The notes beneath the pieces are model-generated. The model was not told the origin of the DNA and searched no databases. It saw nothing but the letters and a program-made list of their open reading frames with translations. This document shows positions 1 to 5,889 of a DNA stretch of 6,218 nt, in pieces. Source of the DNA: Spirochaetota bacterium (GTDB lineage Bacteria > Spirochaetota > Spirochaetia > DSM-27196 > PWMO01); NCBI GenBank assembly GCA_009908925.1, contig JAAAOH010000297.1, forward strand, positions 1-6,218. Reading direction: 5' to 3'. Made by a program: the position numbers and the translations under genes. The stretch's first letter is position 1. Each line of letters opens with the position of its first letter.

Positions 1-333
1 TACCGGCGTGCGCTCTCGAACTGCGGTACCGCCCTGGTCCACGGCATGCGGGTGCCGGTGTGTGGCCGCGTGTCGATGGACATGATCACCCTTGACCTCA
101 CCGACCTCACCGAGGAGCCTTCGGTCGGTGATGAAGTGGTGCTCCTCGGCCGGCAGGAGTGGCCACCGTGGGACCGCGCGGGGGCCGATTCCGGGGCGCG
201 GGAGGCAGCCATCCTCGCCGAAGAAATGGCGGAGGCAATCGACACCATCAGCTACGAGATTACCTGCGGCTTCACGCCGCGGATCCCGCGGATCTATCGC
301 GGCCCCGGCGAATCTGACGCGCGGCCGTTGTAA
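1..333 (+). CDS. alr: Alanine racemase, C-terminal part (5' end outside window)
   Basis: PLP-dependent enzyme that converts L-alanine to D-alanine for peptidoglycan in the cytoplasm. Only the last 110 codons are present, read in frame from base 1 to the TAA at 331-333. They cover the C-terminal beta domain. Visible family landmarks are RALSN (residues 3-7 of the fragment), GRVSMDM (22-28, holding the Met-Asp pair that reaches the partner subunit's active site) and ISYEITC (83-89, whose Tyr matches the conserved second-shell Tyr of the family). The fragment ends in GFTPRIPRIYRG, a usual C-terminal signature. The catalytic Tyr of the GYADG motif and the PLP Lys lie upstream of the window. Oddity: between GRQ (50-52) and AEEMAEA there are about 14 more residues than in typical racemases (EWPPWDRAGADSGAREAAI). 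Identity is secure; the insert's role is unknown. Confidence 0.95.
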   Translation, partial: YRRALSNCGTALVHGMRVPVCGRVSMDMITLDLTDLTEEPSVGDEVVLLGRQEWPPWDRAGADSGAREAAILAEEMAEAIDTISYEITCGFTPRIPRIYRGPGESDARPL

Positions 334-340
334 CCGGCCG
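322..340 (+). terminator. Hairpin overlapping the alr stop codon
   Basis: CGGCCG (322-327) and CGGCCG (335-340) can pair across a 7-base loop that contains the alr TAA. There is no following T-run, so it is at best a GC-type stem. It may act with the larger inverted repeat just downstream to end alr transcription. This is seen in sequence only. Confidence 0.25.
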
Positions 341-347
341 TGGTTCC

Positions 348-366
348 GGCAGCACGCCGTGCTGCC
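348..366 (+). terminator. Perfect 9-base inverted repeat after alr (terminator-like or operator)
   Basis: GGCAGCACG (348-356) is the exact reverse complement of CGTGCTGCC (358-366), with a single central base. In RNA this would fold as a 7-base stem with a 5-base loop, and in DNA it is a 19-base near-palindrome. It starts 14 bases after the alr stop and ends 8 bases before the putative -35 box of the next gene. It could therefore be an alr terminator without a T-tract or a repressor site for the 409 gene. The sequence does not decide between them. Confidence 0.4.
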
Positions 367-373
367 CGCCGAC

Positions 374-402
374 TTGCACACGGCCTGGGCCTCCCCTATG
401 AT
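374..402 (+). promoter_or_regulatory. Sigma70-like promoter for the flavoprotein gene
   Basis: TTGCAC (374-379), a 17-base spacer and TATGAT (397-402, 5 of 6 consensus bases). The -10 box ends 6 bases before the ATG at 409, so the expected start of transcription falls on or next to the A of the ATG. No Shine-Dalgarno sequence is present, which predicts a leaderless transcript. Confidence 0.55.
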
Positions 403-408
403 TGGTTC

Positions 409-1017
409 ATGATCGACATTGACCACCGAAGTGTCCTCCTTGTCAGCGGAAGCCCGCGAAAAAACGGCAACACCGACCGGCTGCTCCACGAGATCGAGCG
501 AGCCCTCGGCGAGCGCGGCGTGGCGACCACGTTCGCAGCGCTGCGCGATTACTCGATTCACTCATGCACCGGCTGCGAGCGCTGCCGCGTGGACGAGACC
601 TGCACCGAGTTCTACGACGGGATGCACCTCCTCTATCCGCTCATCGAGCAGGCCGCCGGACTCGTGGTCGGCTCTCCCACCTACAACTACAACATCACCC
701 CGGAGATGAAGTGCTTCATCGACCGCTTCTACCCCTACTTCCACTTCGGGAAGGAGAGGCCGGGCCCGTACTCGAGTAGACTTGCCGGCGCCGGGCGCAA
801 GCTGGTGACCGTCGGGGTGTGCGAGCAGAATGAGGAGAGCGAGATGCGCTTCACCATGCCCGCGATGAGCGACGCCTTCGGCGCCATCGGGTACGAGGTG
901 GTCGAAGAGCTCGCCGTGCTCGGCCATTTCGCGAAGGGATCGGTCGCAGGGGACGAGGATGCATATGCGCGCGCCGCGCGTGCCGGGGCTACCCTCGCCG
1001 ACTCGCTGCAGCGCTGA
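409..1017 (+). CDS. Flavodoxin-fold NAD(P)H/FMN reductase, iron-sulfur flavoprotein (Isf)-like
   Basis: A 202-residue cytoplasmic protein of the NADPH-dependent FMN reductase / iron-sulfur flavoprotein superfamily. GSPRKNGNTDRL (residues 14-25) is the FMN phosphate-binding loop after the first beta strand. GSPTYNYNITPEMKCFIDR (88-106) is the second flavin-contacting segment. Between them sit Cys53, Cys56, Cys59 and Cys65, spaced C-x2-C-x2-C-x5-C, which fits the compact 4Fe-4S motif of Isf proteins. This suggests electron transfer through both FMN and a cluster; physiological partners are unknown. A GTG at 340 is in frame, but I chose the ATG at 409: homologous proteins start just before the first strand, and the upstream stretch is Arg/Ala-rich and contains the inverted repeat and the -35/-10 boxes. 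The gene appears monocistronic, between alr and the MFS gene, with its own promoter. Family is sure; the cluster is inferred. Confidence 0.88.
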   Translation: MIDIDHRSVLLVSGSPRKNGNTDRLLHEIERALGERGVATTFAALRDYSIHSCTGCERCRVDETCTEFYDGMHLLYPLIEQAAGLVVGSPTYNYNITPEMKCFIDRFYPYFHFGKERPGPYSSRLAGAGRKLVTVGVCEQNEESEMRFTMPAMSDAFGAIGYEVVEELAVLGHFAKGSVAGDEDAYARAARAGATLADSLQR

Positions 1018-1034
1018 CCCGGGCGGGCGACAGC

Positions 1035-1063
1035 TTGACGCCGCGACGCCGCCGGAATAGCAT
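1035..1063 (+). promoter_or_regulatory. Sigma70-like promoter for the MFS-DUF1810 operon
   Basis: TTGACG (1035-1040, 5 of 6), a 17-base spacer and TAGCAT (1058-1063, 4 of 6 including the key TA and final T). The ATG lies 9 bases past the -10 box, leaving a leader of about 0-4 bases. The bases before the ATG (CAACTTCCC) carry no ribosome binding site. Confidence 0.5.
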
Positions 1064-1072
1064 CAACTTCCC

Positions 1073-2269
1073 ATGGACAGAAAGATACTCGCCGCTACGA
1101 GCGTCGGACACGCACTCTGTCATATTTCGATGCTCACGCTGCCCGCGGTGCTTTTGCCGGTCTCTCAGGACTACGGGCTGTCGCTGACACGGGTGACCGG
1201 CATCGGTACGATCGCCTATCTCCTCTTCGGGCTTGGTGCACTTCCGGCCGGTCTGCTTGCGGGAATCACCAGCGCGAAGCTCGTGCTGATTCTCTTCTTC
1301 GTCGGCACCGCGGCCTCCGCCCTGGTGGTGGCCCTCGCGCCGACCTTCACCGTATTCGTCATTGGCATGGCATTGCTCGGCCTGGTATCGAGCATCTATC
1401 ACGTCGCCGGGCCCACCCTGATCTCGCACTTCTCCGGCAAGACCGGCCGCTCCTACGGTGTCCACGGGGTGGCAGGAAGCGCAGGGATCACCCTCGCTCC
1501 GCTCATCGCCGGCGTGCTTGCAAGCGTCCTCGACTGGCGGGCGGCCTACTTTGCGCTTCTCGTTCCCGCCCTCTACGGCGCGGCGCTCCTGCTGCTCGAC
1601 CGGGAGATTCCCTACGCCCACGCGGAAGGCAACCGCCACTCCGGGGAACAGAAGCAGGGCGGCAACGCGCGCTGGATGACCTTCGTGCTGTTGCTCCTGG
1701 TCATGACGGTTAACGGCTTCGTCTACAGGGCGTTCCTCACCATGTTTCCCACCTACCTCTCGCAGTCGATTCCCATCGGCGAGATCTCCCCGGTGCTGTC
1801 GGGCGGCGTGCTCGCCAGCCTGGTACTTGCTTTCGGGATGGTGGGACAGTACGCCGGCGGCCTGGTCGCCGACCGCATGGATCGCTTCCGGCTCTACACT
1901 ATTCTCATAGTCATTTCGATACCGCTGCTGTTGCTCGTCGGAATGACCCGCCAGTGGATGCTCCTCGGCGTTGCCATCGTCTTCTCGCTGTTCTACTTCC
2001 CGTTGCAGCCGGTGGAAAACAGCATACTCGGCACCTACGTCCCACCGCGGCTCGTGAGCTCTATCTTCGGCATGAAGTTCATCCTCACCTTCGGCGTCGG
2101 CAGCGCAGGTGCGGTCTTCTCCGGCTACGTGGCCGAGGCGATGGGAACCGCGGCGGTCTACATGATTCTCGCACCGGTGACGCTTGTCGCCGTCGCGCTC
2201 GCCCTCGCAGCCATGCGCGCCCGCGCCCGTGCAGGGCTCGCGGCGCGGGATGCCGCAGAGGTTGCATAA
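1073..2269 (+). CDS. Major facilitator superfamily (MFS) transporter
   Basis: A 398-residue inner-membrane protein with about 12 hydrophobic segments in two halves, joined by a polar loop at residues 176-202 (EIPYAHAEGNRHSGEQKQGG region). Length and layout are normal for MFS secondary transporters. The loop between helices 8 and 9 carries a good motif A (GGLVADRMDRFR, 262-273). The matching loop between helices 2 and 3 (AGLLAGITSAKL, 59-70) has lost the conserved Asp and Arg. A conserved-looking stretch with His residues runs through helices 4-5 (SIYHVAGP at 107-114, GVHGVAGSAG at 129-138) and resembles FSR-type drug exporters and related uncharacterised MFS proteins. The substrate cannot be read from sequence. 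The last 20 residues are Ala/Arg-rich and cytoplasmic. The gene ends 3 bases before the DUF1810 gene, so the two are probably co-transcribed. MFS membership is firm; exporter versus importer is open. Confidence 0.9.
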   Translation: MDRKILAATSVGHALCHISMLTLPAVLLPVSQDYGLSLTRVTGIGTIAYLLFGLGALPAGLLAGITSAKLVLILFFVGTAASALVVALAPTFTVFVIGMALLGLVSSIYHVAGPTLISHFSGKTGRSYGVHGVAGSAGITLAPLIAGVLASVLDWRAAYFALLVPALYGAALLLLDREIPYAHAEGNRHSGEQKQGGNARWMTFVLLLLVMTVNGFVYRAFLTMFPTYLSQSIPIGEISPVLSGGVLASLVLAFGMVGQYAGGLVADRMDRFRLYTILIVISIPLLLLVGMTRQWMLLGVAIVFSLFYFPLQPVENSILGTYVPPRLVSSIFGMKFILTFGVGSAGAVFSGYVAEAMGTAAVYMILAPVTLVAVALALAAMRARARAGLAARDAAEVA

Positions 2270-2272
2270 GGT

Positions 2273-2707
2273 ATGACGACCTCGGACCCCTTCAATCTGA
2301 ACCGATTCGTCGAGGCACAGGAGCGTGTCGCGGATGCCGTCACCCGCGAGCTTCGCGCAGGACGCAAACAGAGCCACTGGATGTGGTTCGTATTCCCGCA
2401 GGTTCGCGGTCTCGGAAGCAGCCCGACGGCGCAGCGCTACGCCATCGGCTCTCTCGATGAAGCTTCAGCCTACCTTGCTCATCCGGTGCTCGGCCCACGG
2501 CTGCGCGAGTGGACGCAGATCGTACTGGAGGTTGAAGGCCGAAGCGCAGAGGAGATCTTCGGGTACCCGGACTACCTCAAGTTCCGCTCTTCGATGTCCC
2601 TCTTCAGCCGCGTACCCGGCGCCGATCCGGTATTCACGAAGGCGCTCGAGAAATTCTACGGCGGAGAGCCCGACCGGAAGACGCTCGACATCCTCGGCGT
2701 GGATTGA
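2273..2707 (+). CDS. DUF1810 family protein
   Basis: A 144-residue soluble protein matching the DUF1810 family in length and motifs: DPFNLNRFVEAQE (residues 5-17), the aromatic block HWMWFVFPQVRGLG (35-48), RYAIGSLDEA (55-64), HPVLGPRLREW (70-80), and KFRSSMSLFS (103-112) near the C-terminus. The family has no established biochemical role that I can state. No signal peptide or membrane segment is visible. The ATG follows the MFS stop by only 3 bases. The nearest purine-rich sequences are AGAGG at 2256-2260, rather far upstream, and AAGG directly against the ATG, so translational coupling to the MFS gene is likely. The start is supported by the family motif beginning almost at once. The gene's TGA overlaps the -35 box of the next promoter. 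Confidence 0.85.
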   Translation: MTTSDPFNLNRFVEAQERVADAVTRELRAGRKQSHWMWFVFPQVRGLGSSPTAQRYAIGSLDEASAYLAHPVLGPRLREWTQIVLEVEGRSAEEIFGYPDYLKFRSSMSLFSRVPGADPVFTKALEKFYGGEPDRKTLDILGVD

Positions 2708-2733
2708 CCGGAGCGCATTCGCTCCCGGATAAT
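2704..2733 (+). promoter_or_regulatory. Sigma70-like promoter for the B3/B4 gene, overlapping the DUF1810 stop
   Basis: TTGACC (2704-2709, 5 of 6), an 18-base spacer and GATAAT (2728-2733, 5 of 6). The -35 box shares bases with the DUF1810 TGA at 2705-2707. The spacer contains the hairpin GGAGCG-CATT-CGCTCC (2710-2725), which could also weakly terminate the upstream operon. Transcription should begin near 2740, right at the Shine-Dalgarno sequence. Confidence 0.55.
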
Positions 2734-2739
2734 GCCTCC

Positions 2740-2746
2740 GGAGGTG
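2740..2746 (+). promoter_or_regulatory. Strong Shine-Dalgarno site of the B3/B4 gene
   Basis: GGAGGTG ends 4 bases before the ATG at 2751. It is the only clear Shine-Dalgarno sequence in the window and fixes that start. Its GGAGG is the right half of the palindrome CCTCCGGAGG (2735-2744). Confidence 0.7.
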
Positions 2747-2750
2747 GCCC

Positions 2751-3428
2751 ATGATCGAGATCAGTCCTGAGTTCGCCGCCGCTTACGCGGGGTGCGTGGT
2801 CGGCTATGTGGGCGTCGAGTTCAAAACGCCGCCCGAGTTCACCGATGACCTCGAGGACGAAGTTGCCCGGCGCGAGCGGGAATTCGTGTCGCACTACGGA
2901 CAGAGCTCCCGCGCTGAGCTCAAGGCACTTCCCGTCCTCTCAGACTACGTACGCCACTTCAGGCGCTTCAAGAAAACCTACCACGTGTTGCTGCAGCTCG
3001 CCTCGGCAGCCGAGGGAAAACCAATCCCGCGCGTCTCGCCGCTGGTCTCTATCATGCTCACCTCCGAGCTCTCCACCCTCGTGTTGAGCTCCGGACATGA
3101 TCTCGACGTGGTGCACACGCCACTCACCTTCCGCCCCGGCTCGAGCAACCGGGACATCGAGCTTCTCGGCGGACGATCCCAGGCCCTCAAGGACGGCGAC
3201 ATCACGCTGAACGACGGCGACACCACGCTCGCCGCGGTGGTCTACGGTCAGAGCGTCCATGGGATGATTGGTGACGCCACAACACGCGCGATCCTCATCG
3301 CCTACGGCGTGCCCGGGATAGATGCCATGGAGCTCCGCGCGCACCTCGACGATATGGTCACGCTGATCGGGCTGACTGGCGGCAGGCCCGTGATTAACGG
3401 GCCGCAGGTGATTTCGGTCGGGGGATAG
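2751..3428 (+). CDS. Stand-alone B3/B4 domain protein (PheRS beta-like tRNA-binding domain)
   Basis: A 225-residue cytoplasmic protein that looks like the free-standing B3/B4 domain family, named after the editing module of the phenylalanyl-tRNA synthetase beta chain. Supporting features are the basic stretch RHFRRFKKTYHVLL (residues 68-81), the typical PIPRVSPLVSIMLTSEL (91-107) followed by GHDLD (115-119), and a C-terminal half with LKDGDITLNDGD (146-157), AAVVYGQ (161-167) and ATTRAILIAYGV (176-187), where the family usually has a GEVVY-type strand and an R-x3-T-type motif. In PheRS this domain binds and hydrolyses mischarged tRNA; for stand-alone members tRNA or nucleic-acid binding is only inferred. 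The N-terminal 60 residues carry an acidic helix (TDDLEDEVARRERE). The gene has its own promoter and Shine-Dalgarno site and is probably monocistronic. No catalytic residue can be asserted. Confidence 0.8.
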   Translation: MIEISPEFAAAYAGCVVGYVGVEFKTPPEFTDDLEDEVARREREFVSHYGQSSRAELKALPVLSDYVRHFRRFKKTYHVLLQLASAAEGKPIPRVSPLVSIMLTSELSTLVLSSGHDLDVVHTPLTFRPGSSNRDIELLGGRSQALKDGDITLNDGDTTLAAVVYGQSVHGMIGDATTRAILIAYGVPGIDAMELRAHLDDMVTLIGLTGGRPVINGPQVISVGG

Positions 3429-3437
3429 GCGGGGGGC

Positions 3438-3460
3438 GGGCGTCGCATGGCCGACCGCCC
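3438..3460 (+). terminator. Hairpin downstream of the B3/B4 gene
   Basis: GGGCGTCG (3438-3445) pairs with CGAC plus GCCC (3452-3455, 3457-3460), with one bulged C and a 6-base loop. It begins 9 bases after the TAG. There is no T-run, so termination is a guess based on position and stem strength. The rest of the gap to 3520 turns AT-rich toward the next gene. Confidence 0.35.
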
Positions 3461-3488
3461 TGTGCGGATGGGCCCGGCGACTATCCGA

Positions 3489-3516
3489 TCGACAGGCTCT
3501 ATCGTTAAATTAAAAC
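3489..3516 (+). promoter_or_regulatory. Possible promoter of the FAD oxidoreductase gene
   Basis: TCGACA (3489-3494, 5 of 6), a 16-base spacer and TAAAAC (3511-3516). TTAAAT (3505-3510) is an alternative -10 box with a poorer -35. The stretch 3504-3522 is by far the most AT-rich patch nearby. Either -10 choice puts the transcription start within about 5 bases of the ATG at 3521. No Shine-Dalgarno sequence precedes it. Confidence 0.35.
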
Positions 3517-3520
3517 TGAT

Positions 3521-4864
3521 ATGAACAGGCCCACAAGCGAGCACATCACAAGGAAAGACGACGCGACGGCACGGGCGGAACCCTGGGTGAGCTGGAACGG
3601 GAACATCGTTCACTCCTACGATACCGTTGTCAGTCCAAGCACCGAGGAGGAGCTTGCCGAGGCGGTGCGATCCGCCCGCCGGGTGCGCATATACGGTAAC
3701 AAGCAGTCTTCGTCGGATATTGCCGCAGGAACCGAGACGCTCATCGACAGCAGCCGATACAACAGAATCCTCTCCTTCGACGAGGAGGCGGGGCGTGTTA
3801 CCGTGCAGAGCGGCGTGACCCTGAAAGACCTCATGCAGGAGATCGAGGCGCGCGGCTGGACATTTCCCTGCCTGCCGGACATCGACACGGTGAGGATCGG
3901 CGGTGCGCTTGCAACCGGAACGCACGGCACCGCAGGTGACGCACATCCACTCGCCGAATACATGGTCGCCGCGCGACTCATCAAGGCCGACGGAAGCATC
4001 GAGGAAATCGACGAGTCGAGCGATCTCATGCCGGCGCTGCGCGCATCGCTCGGAACGCTCGGCGTGCTCTCCACCGTGACCTTCGACCTCCACCCGCTCT
4101 ACTACATGCGCGTGGAAGAGCAGGCGATTCCCGATGAAGAGTGGCTTGCCCACTATCGGCAGTGGCTGGAGGACTACGAGTTCGTCAGGATCATCTGGTT
4201 GCCGCACACCGGATACGGCTGGGTGGTGCTCGGAGAGCGGATCGACGCCGATACGCCGGTCGAGGAACGCGCCGCACCGCGCTACGTTCGCCATCGACGT
4301 GAGGTCTCGAAGTTCCTCTATAAGCGCACGCTGCGGTTTCCACGCTTCACGCGGTTCGCGAACAGGCTGATCCGAACGCTCTTCTTCGCGCACCGCATTG
4401 TCGAAAAGGGCACCCTCTACGGAGCCACCGTCACCAAGTCACGCGGTTCAACCCTCGAGCTCGCCGAGTGGACGGTGGCGATGGACCGCTTCGAGGAGCT
4501 CTTCGCGAAGCTCCGCAACGCCCTGGAGAGCAACGATAATGACGCCTACGCCCACGTCCCCATGGATATCCGATTCCTCAAAGGCGACGATACGTGGCTG
4601 AGCACGGCCTACGGTAGGGACACCGTCACGGTGGGCTGCGTCACGCGAAACCCCGAGCACGCCGATGAGTACGCGGCATTCGACCTGGTGGAGCGCATCT
4701 TCCTGGAGCACGAAGGACGTCCGCACTGGGCCAAGCGTTTCAGAGCAAAGGCGCCGGAGCTCGCGCCGCTGTACCCGCGATGGGACGACTTCGTTGCGCT
4801 CAGACGCCGAATGGATCCCGAGGGCAAGTTCCTGAACCCCTACCTCGCCGAAATCTTCGAGTAG
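3521..4864 (+). CDS. FAD-binding aldonolactone/alditol oxidoreductase (ALO / L-gulonolactone oxidase type)
   Basis: A 447-residue soluble flavoenzyme of the vanillyl-alcohol oxidase superfamily with a C-terminal D-arabinono-1,4-lactone oxidase (ALO) domain. The N-terminal FAD domain shows VRIYGNKQSSSDIAAG (residues 55-70, pyrophosphate loop), GRVTVQSGVTLKDL (91-104) and GGALATGTHGTAGD (127-140). The ALO domain shows PMDIRFLKGDD (347-357), the family's HWAK motif (402-405) and DPEGKFLNPYL (432-442). Relatives oxidise aldonolactones or polyols at C1/C2 and pass electrons to O2 or another acceptor. Most covalently flavinylated members have His in a GSGHSFS-like loop; here that place is Gln62 (GNKQSSSD), so FAD is probably not covalently bound, as in plant galactonolactone dehydrogenase. 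Substrate and electron acceptor cannot be fixed. No signal peptide is seen. The gene stands alone and converges on the radical SAM gene. Confidence 0.88.
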   Translation: MNRPTSEHITRKDDATARAEPWVSWNGNIVHSYDTVVSPSTEEELAEAVRSARRVRIYGNKQSSSDIAAGTETLIDSSRYNRILSFDEEAGRVTVQSGVTLKDLMQEIEARGWTFPCLPDIDTVRIGGALATGTHGTAGDAHPLAEYMVAARLIKADGSIEEIDESSDLMPALRASLGTLGVLSTVTFDLHPLYYMRVEEQAIPDEEWLAHYRQWLEDYEFVRIIWLPHTGYGWVVLGERIDADTPVEERAAPRYVRHRREVSKFLYKRTLRFPRFTRFANRLIRTLFFAHRIVEKGTLYGATVTKSRGSTLELAEWTVAMDRFEELFAKLRNALESNDNDAYAHVPMDIRFLKGDDTWLSTAYGRDTVTVGCVTRNPEHADEYAAFDLVERIFLEHEGRPHWAKRFRAKAPELAPLYPRWDDFVALRRRMDPEGKFLNPYLAEIFE

Positions 4865-4868
4865 CGCA

Positions 4869-4888
4869 GCCCGCCGGTCCACGCGGGC
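4869..4888. terminator. GC hairpin between convergent genes
   Basis: GCCCGC (4869-4874) pairs with GCGGGC (4883-4888) over an 8-base loop, 4 bases after the oxidoreductase stop. There is no T-run on either strand. Its place between two converging genes makes a bidirectional terminator possible, but support is thin. Confidence 0.3.
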
Positions 4889-4936
4889 CGCGGCAACCAG
4901 GCGGGCCGCGACGCCCCCGCGGGCCACGTCGCCCCC
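4883..4936. repeat. Three tandem 18-base GC-rich repeats
   Basis: Units at 4883-4900, 4901-4918 and 4919-4936 abut exactly. All begin GCGGGCC(G/A)CG. Units 2 and 3 differ at 2 of 18 bases and both end CGCCCCC; unit 1 diverges in its last 8 bases. They fill most of the 77-base gap between the convergent stop codons. In one plus and one minus frame they would read as Gly/Pro/Arg-rich peptide, but neither frame has a credible gene. Confidence 0.7.
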
Positions 4937-4941
4937 GCCGT

Positions 4942-5883
4942 CTACTTCCGGAATCCGCGGACGTAGAAGAGGTTCCCGGCAAACTCCACCTCGACGACCT
5001 CGCCCGTATCGATGAGATCGCGAAGCTCCGTCTCCGAGGCGCCGTCGCGGCGCAGAATCTCCTCCACTGCCTCGCGGCGCATGGGATGAACCGCGGTGAT
5101 GCCCAGCAGATCCTCCCGCGCGTCTCCGGAAGCCGCAAACTCGTTTCCCTCGTAGCCGATGAGGTTCTCCACGGAAAGCCCGCGTGAGGCGAACGCCCCG
5201 TAGGCTCGGGCCACGGACTGCTCTGACGCGGGCTGTGCCCAGCTCTCGGCGGGCGGCCGTGTGGGTATCGAGATGTAGGAAACGTCGGGGCCGAGCTCCG
5301 CGATGATCTCGGCGGCGGCCTCGACCTGCTCGGTGCCGTCGTTGACGCCGTCCACGAGCATCGTCTCGGTGGTCAGGGTACCGTCAAAGCCGTCGGCGAA
5401 CATCCGAAGGCCGGTCATGATTTCGTTGAAGTCCAGCCGGCGATGCGGGCGGTCGATGCGTTTCCAGGTGCGCTCATCCGGCGCGTCCACCTTTACCGAG
5501 ATCCAGTCCACGCCGGCCACCGCCGCACGCACTTCCTCATCACCCATGAGCGAGCTGTTGGTGATGAGGGCCACGGGAACGCCGAGCGTCGCCAGCCCCT
5601 CAACCAGCCGGTCCAGATTTGTGTCGAGGGTCGGCTCGCCGTCGGGAACAATAGTGAGGTAGTCCACCCGATCGCCCCGCTCCTGAGCCGCGGAGAGATG
5701 CTCCCCCGCCTCGGCAATCAGCGACTCAGGGTCGAAGAACTCGCGCCGCTGCGCCGTCATCTCTATTGCACGCCCGAGCTGGCAGTAGACGCATGAGTAG
5801 GAGCACACCTTGGGCGGAATGTTGTTCACGCCGAGGCTGCGCCCGAGCCGGCGGGAGGGAACGGGGCCGAAAACTCGTTGCAT
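4942..5883 (-). CDS. Radical SAM protein, TYW1-like (COG0731 type)
   Basis: A 313-residue cytoplasmic radical SAM enzyme. Its N-terminus RVFGPVPSRRLGRSLGV (residues 3-19) is the signature of the 'wyosine base formation'-like family. It is followed by CSYSCVYC (27-34), the CxxxCxxC that ligates the 4Fe-4S cluster through Cys27, Cys31 and Cys34, and by PDGEPTLD, the SAM-binding GEP-type motif. Further on, ALITNSSL, WISVKVDAPD and TTETMLVDGVND fit strands of the TIM-barrel. The last 55 or so residues (AVHPMRREAVEEIL onward) look like a small winged-helix domain ending in FYVRGFRK. In archaea and eukaryotes the relative TYW1 modifies tRNA; the substrate of bacterial members is not established. 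An in-frame GTG lies at 5898, but I chose the ATG at 5883: homologues start at this point, and the GTG overlaps a -10 box. The gene is downstream of the trypsin-like gene on the same strand. Confidence 0.88.
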   Translation of the reverse strand: MQRVFGPVPSRRLGRSLGVNNIPPKVCSYSCVYCQLGRAIEMTAQRREFFDPESLIAEAGEHLSAAQERGDRVDYLTIVPDGEPTLDTNLDRLVEGLATLGVPVALITNSSLMGDEEVRAAVAGVDWISVKVDAPDERTWKRIDRPHRRLDFNEIMTGLRMFADGFDGTLTTETMLVDGVNDGTEQVEAAAEIIAELGPDVSYISIPTRPPAESWAQPASEQSVARAYGAFASRGLSVENLIGYEGNEFAASGDAREDLLGITAVHPMRREAVEEILRRDGASETELRDLIDTGEVVEVEFAGNLFYVRGFRK

Positions 5884-5889
5884 ACTCTC

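Noticed and set aside
340..408. GTG at 340 as the start of the flavoprotein
   Set aside because: The added 23 residues are Ala/Arg-rich, absent from the family, and encoded by the inverted repeat and promoter boxes.
989..2377. A 462-codon open frame on the minus strand opposite the MFS gene
   Set aside because: It is a mirror of the MFS reading frame in GC-rich DNA. Its translation is hydrophilic, rich in Glu, Arg, Gly and His, and shows no family motif, while the plus frame is a clear membrane transporter.
3302..4393. A 363-codon minus-strand open frame opposite the FAD oxidoreductase
   Set aside because: It has no recognisable domain and crosses the B3/B4-oxidoreductase boundary and its promoter; the plus frame has strong ALO-family motifs.
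3521..4864. A functional link between the flavoprotein, FAD oxidoreductase and radical SAM gene as one redox system
   Set aside because: They lie in separate transcription units, on opposite strands in one case, with no shared substrate evidence. Adjacency alone does not support a system.
4780..5187. Gly/Pro/Arg collagen-like open frames through the intergenic repeat on both strands
   Set aside because: They overlap two solid convergent genes, and the collagen-like stretch comes only from the 18-base GC repeat. No ribosome site or promoter was seen.
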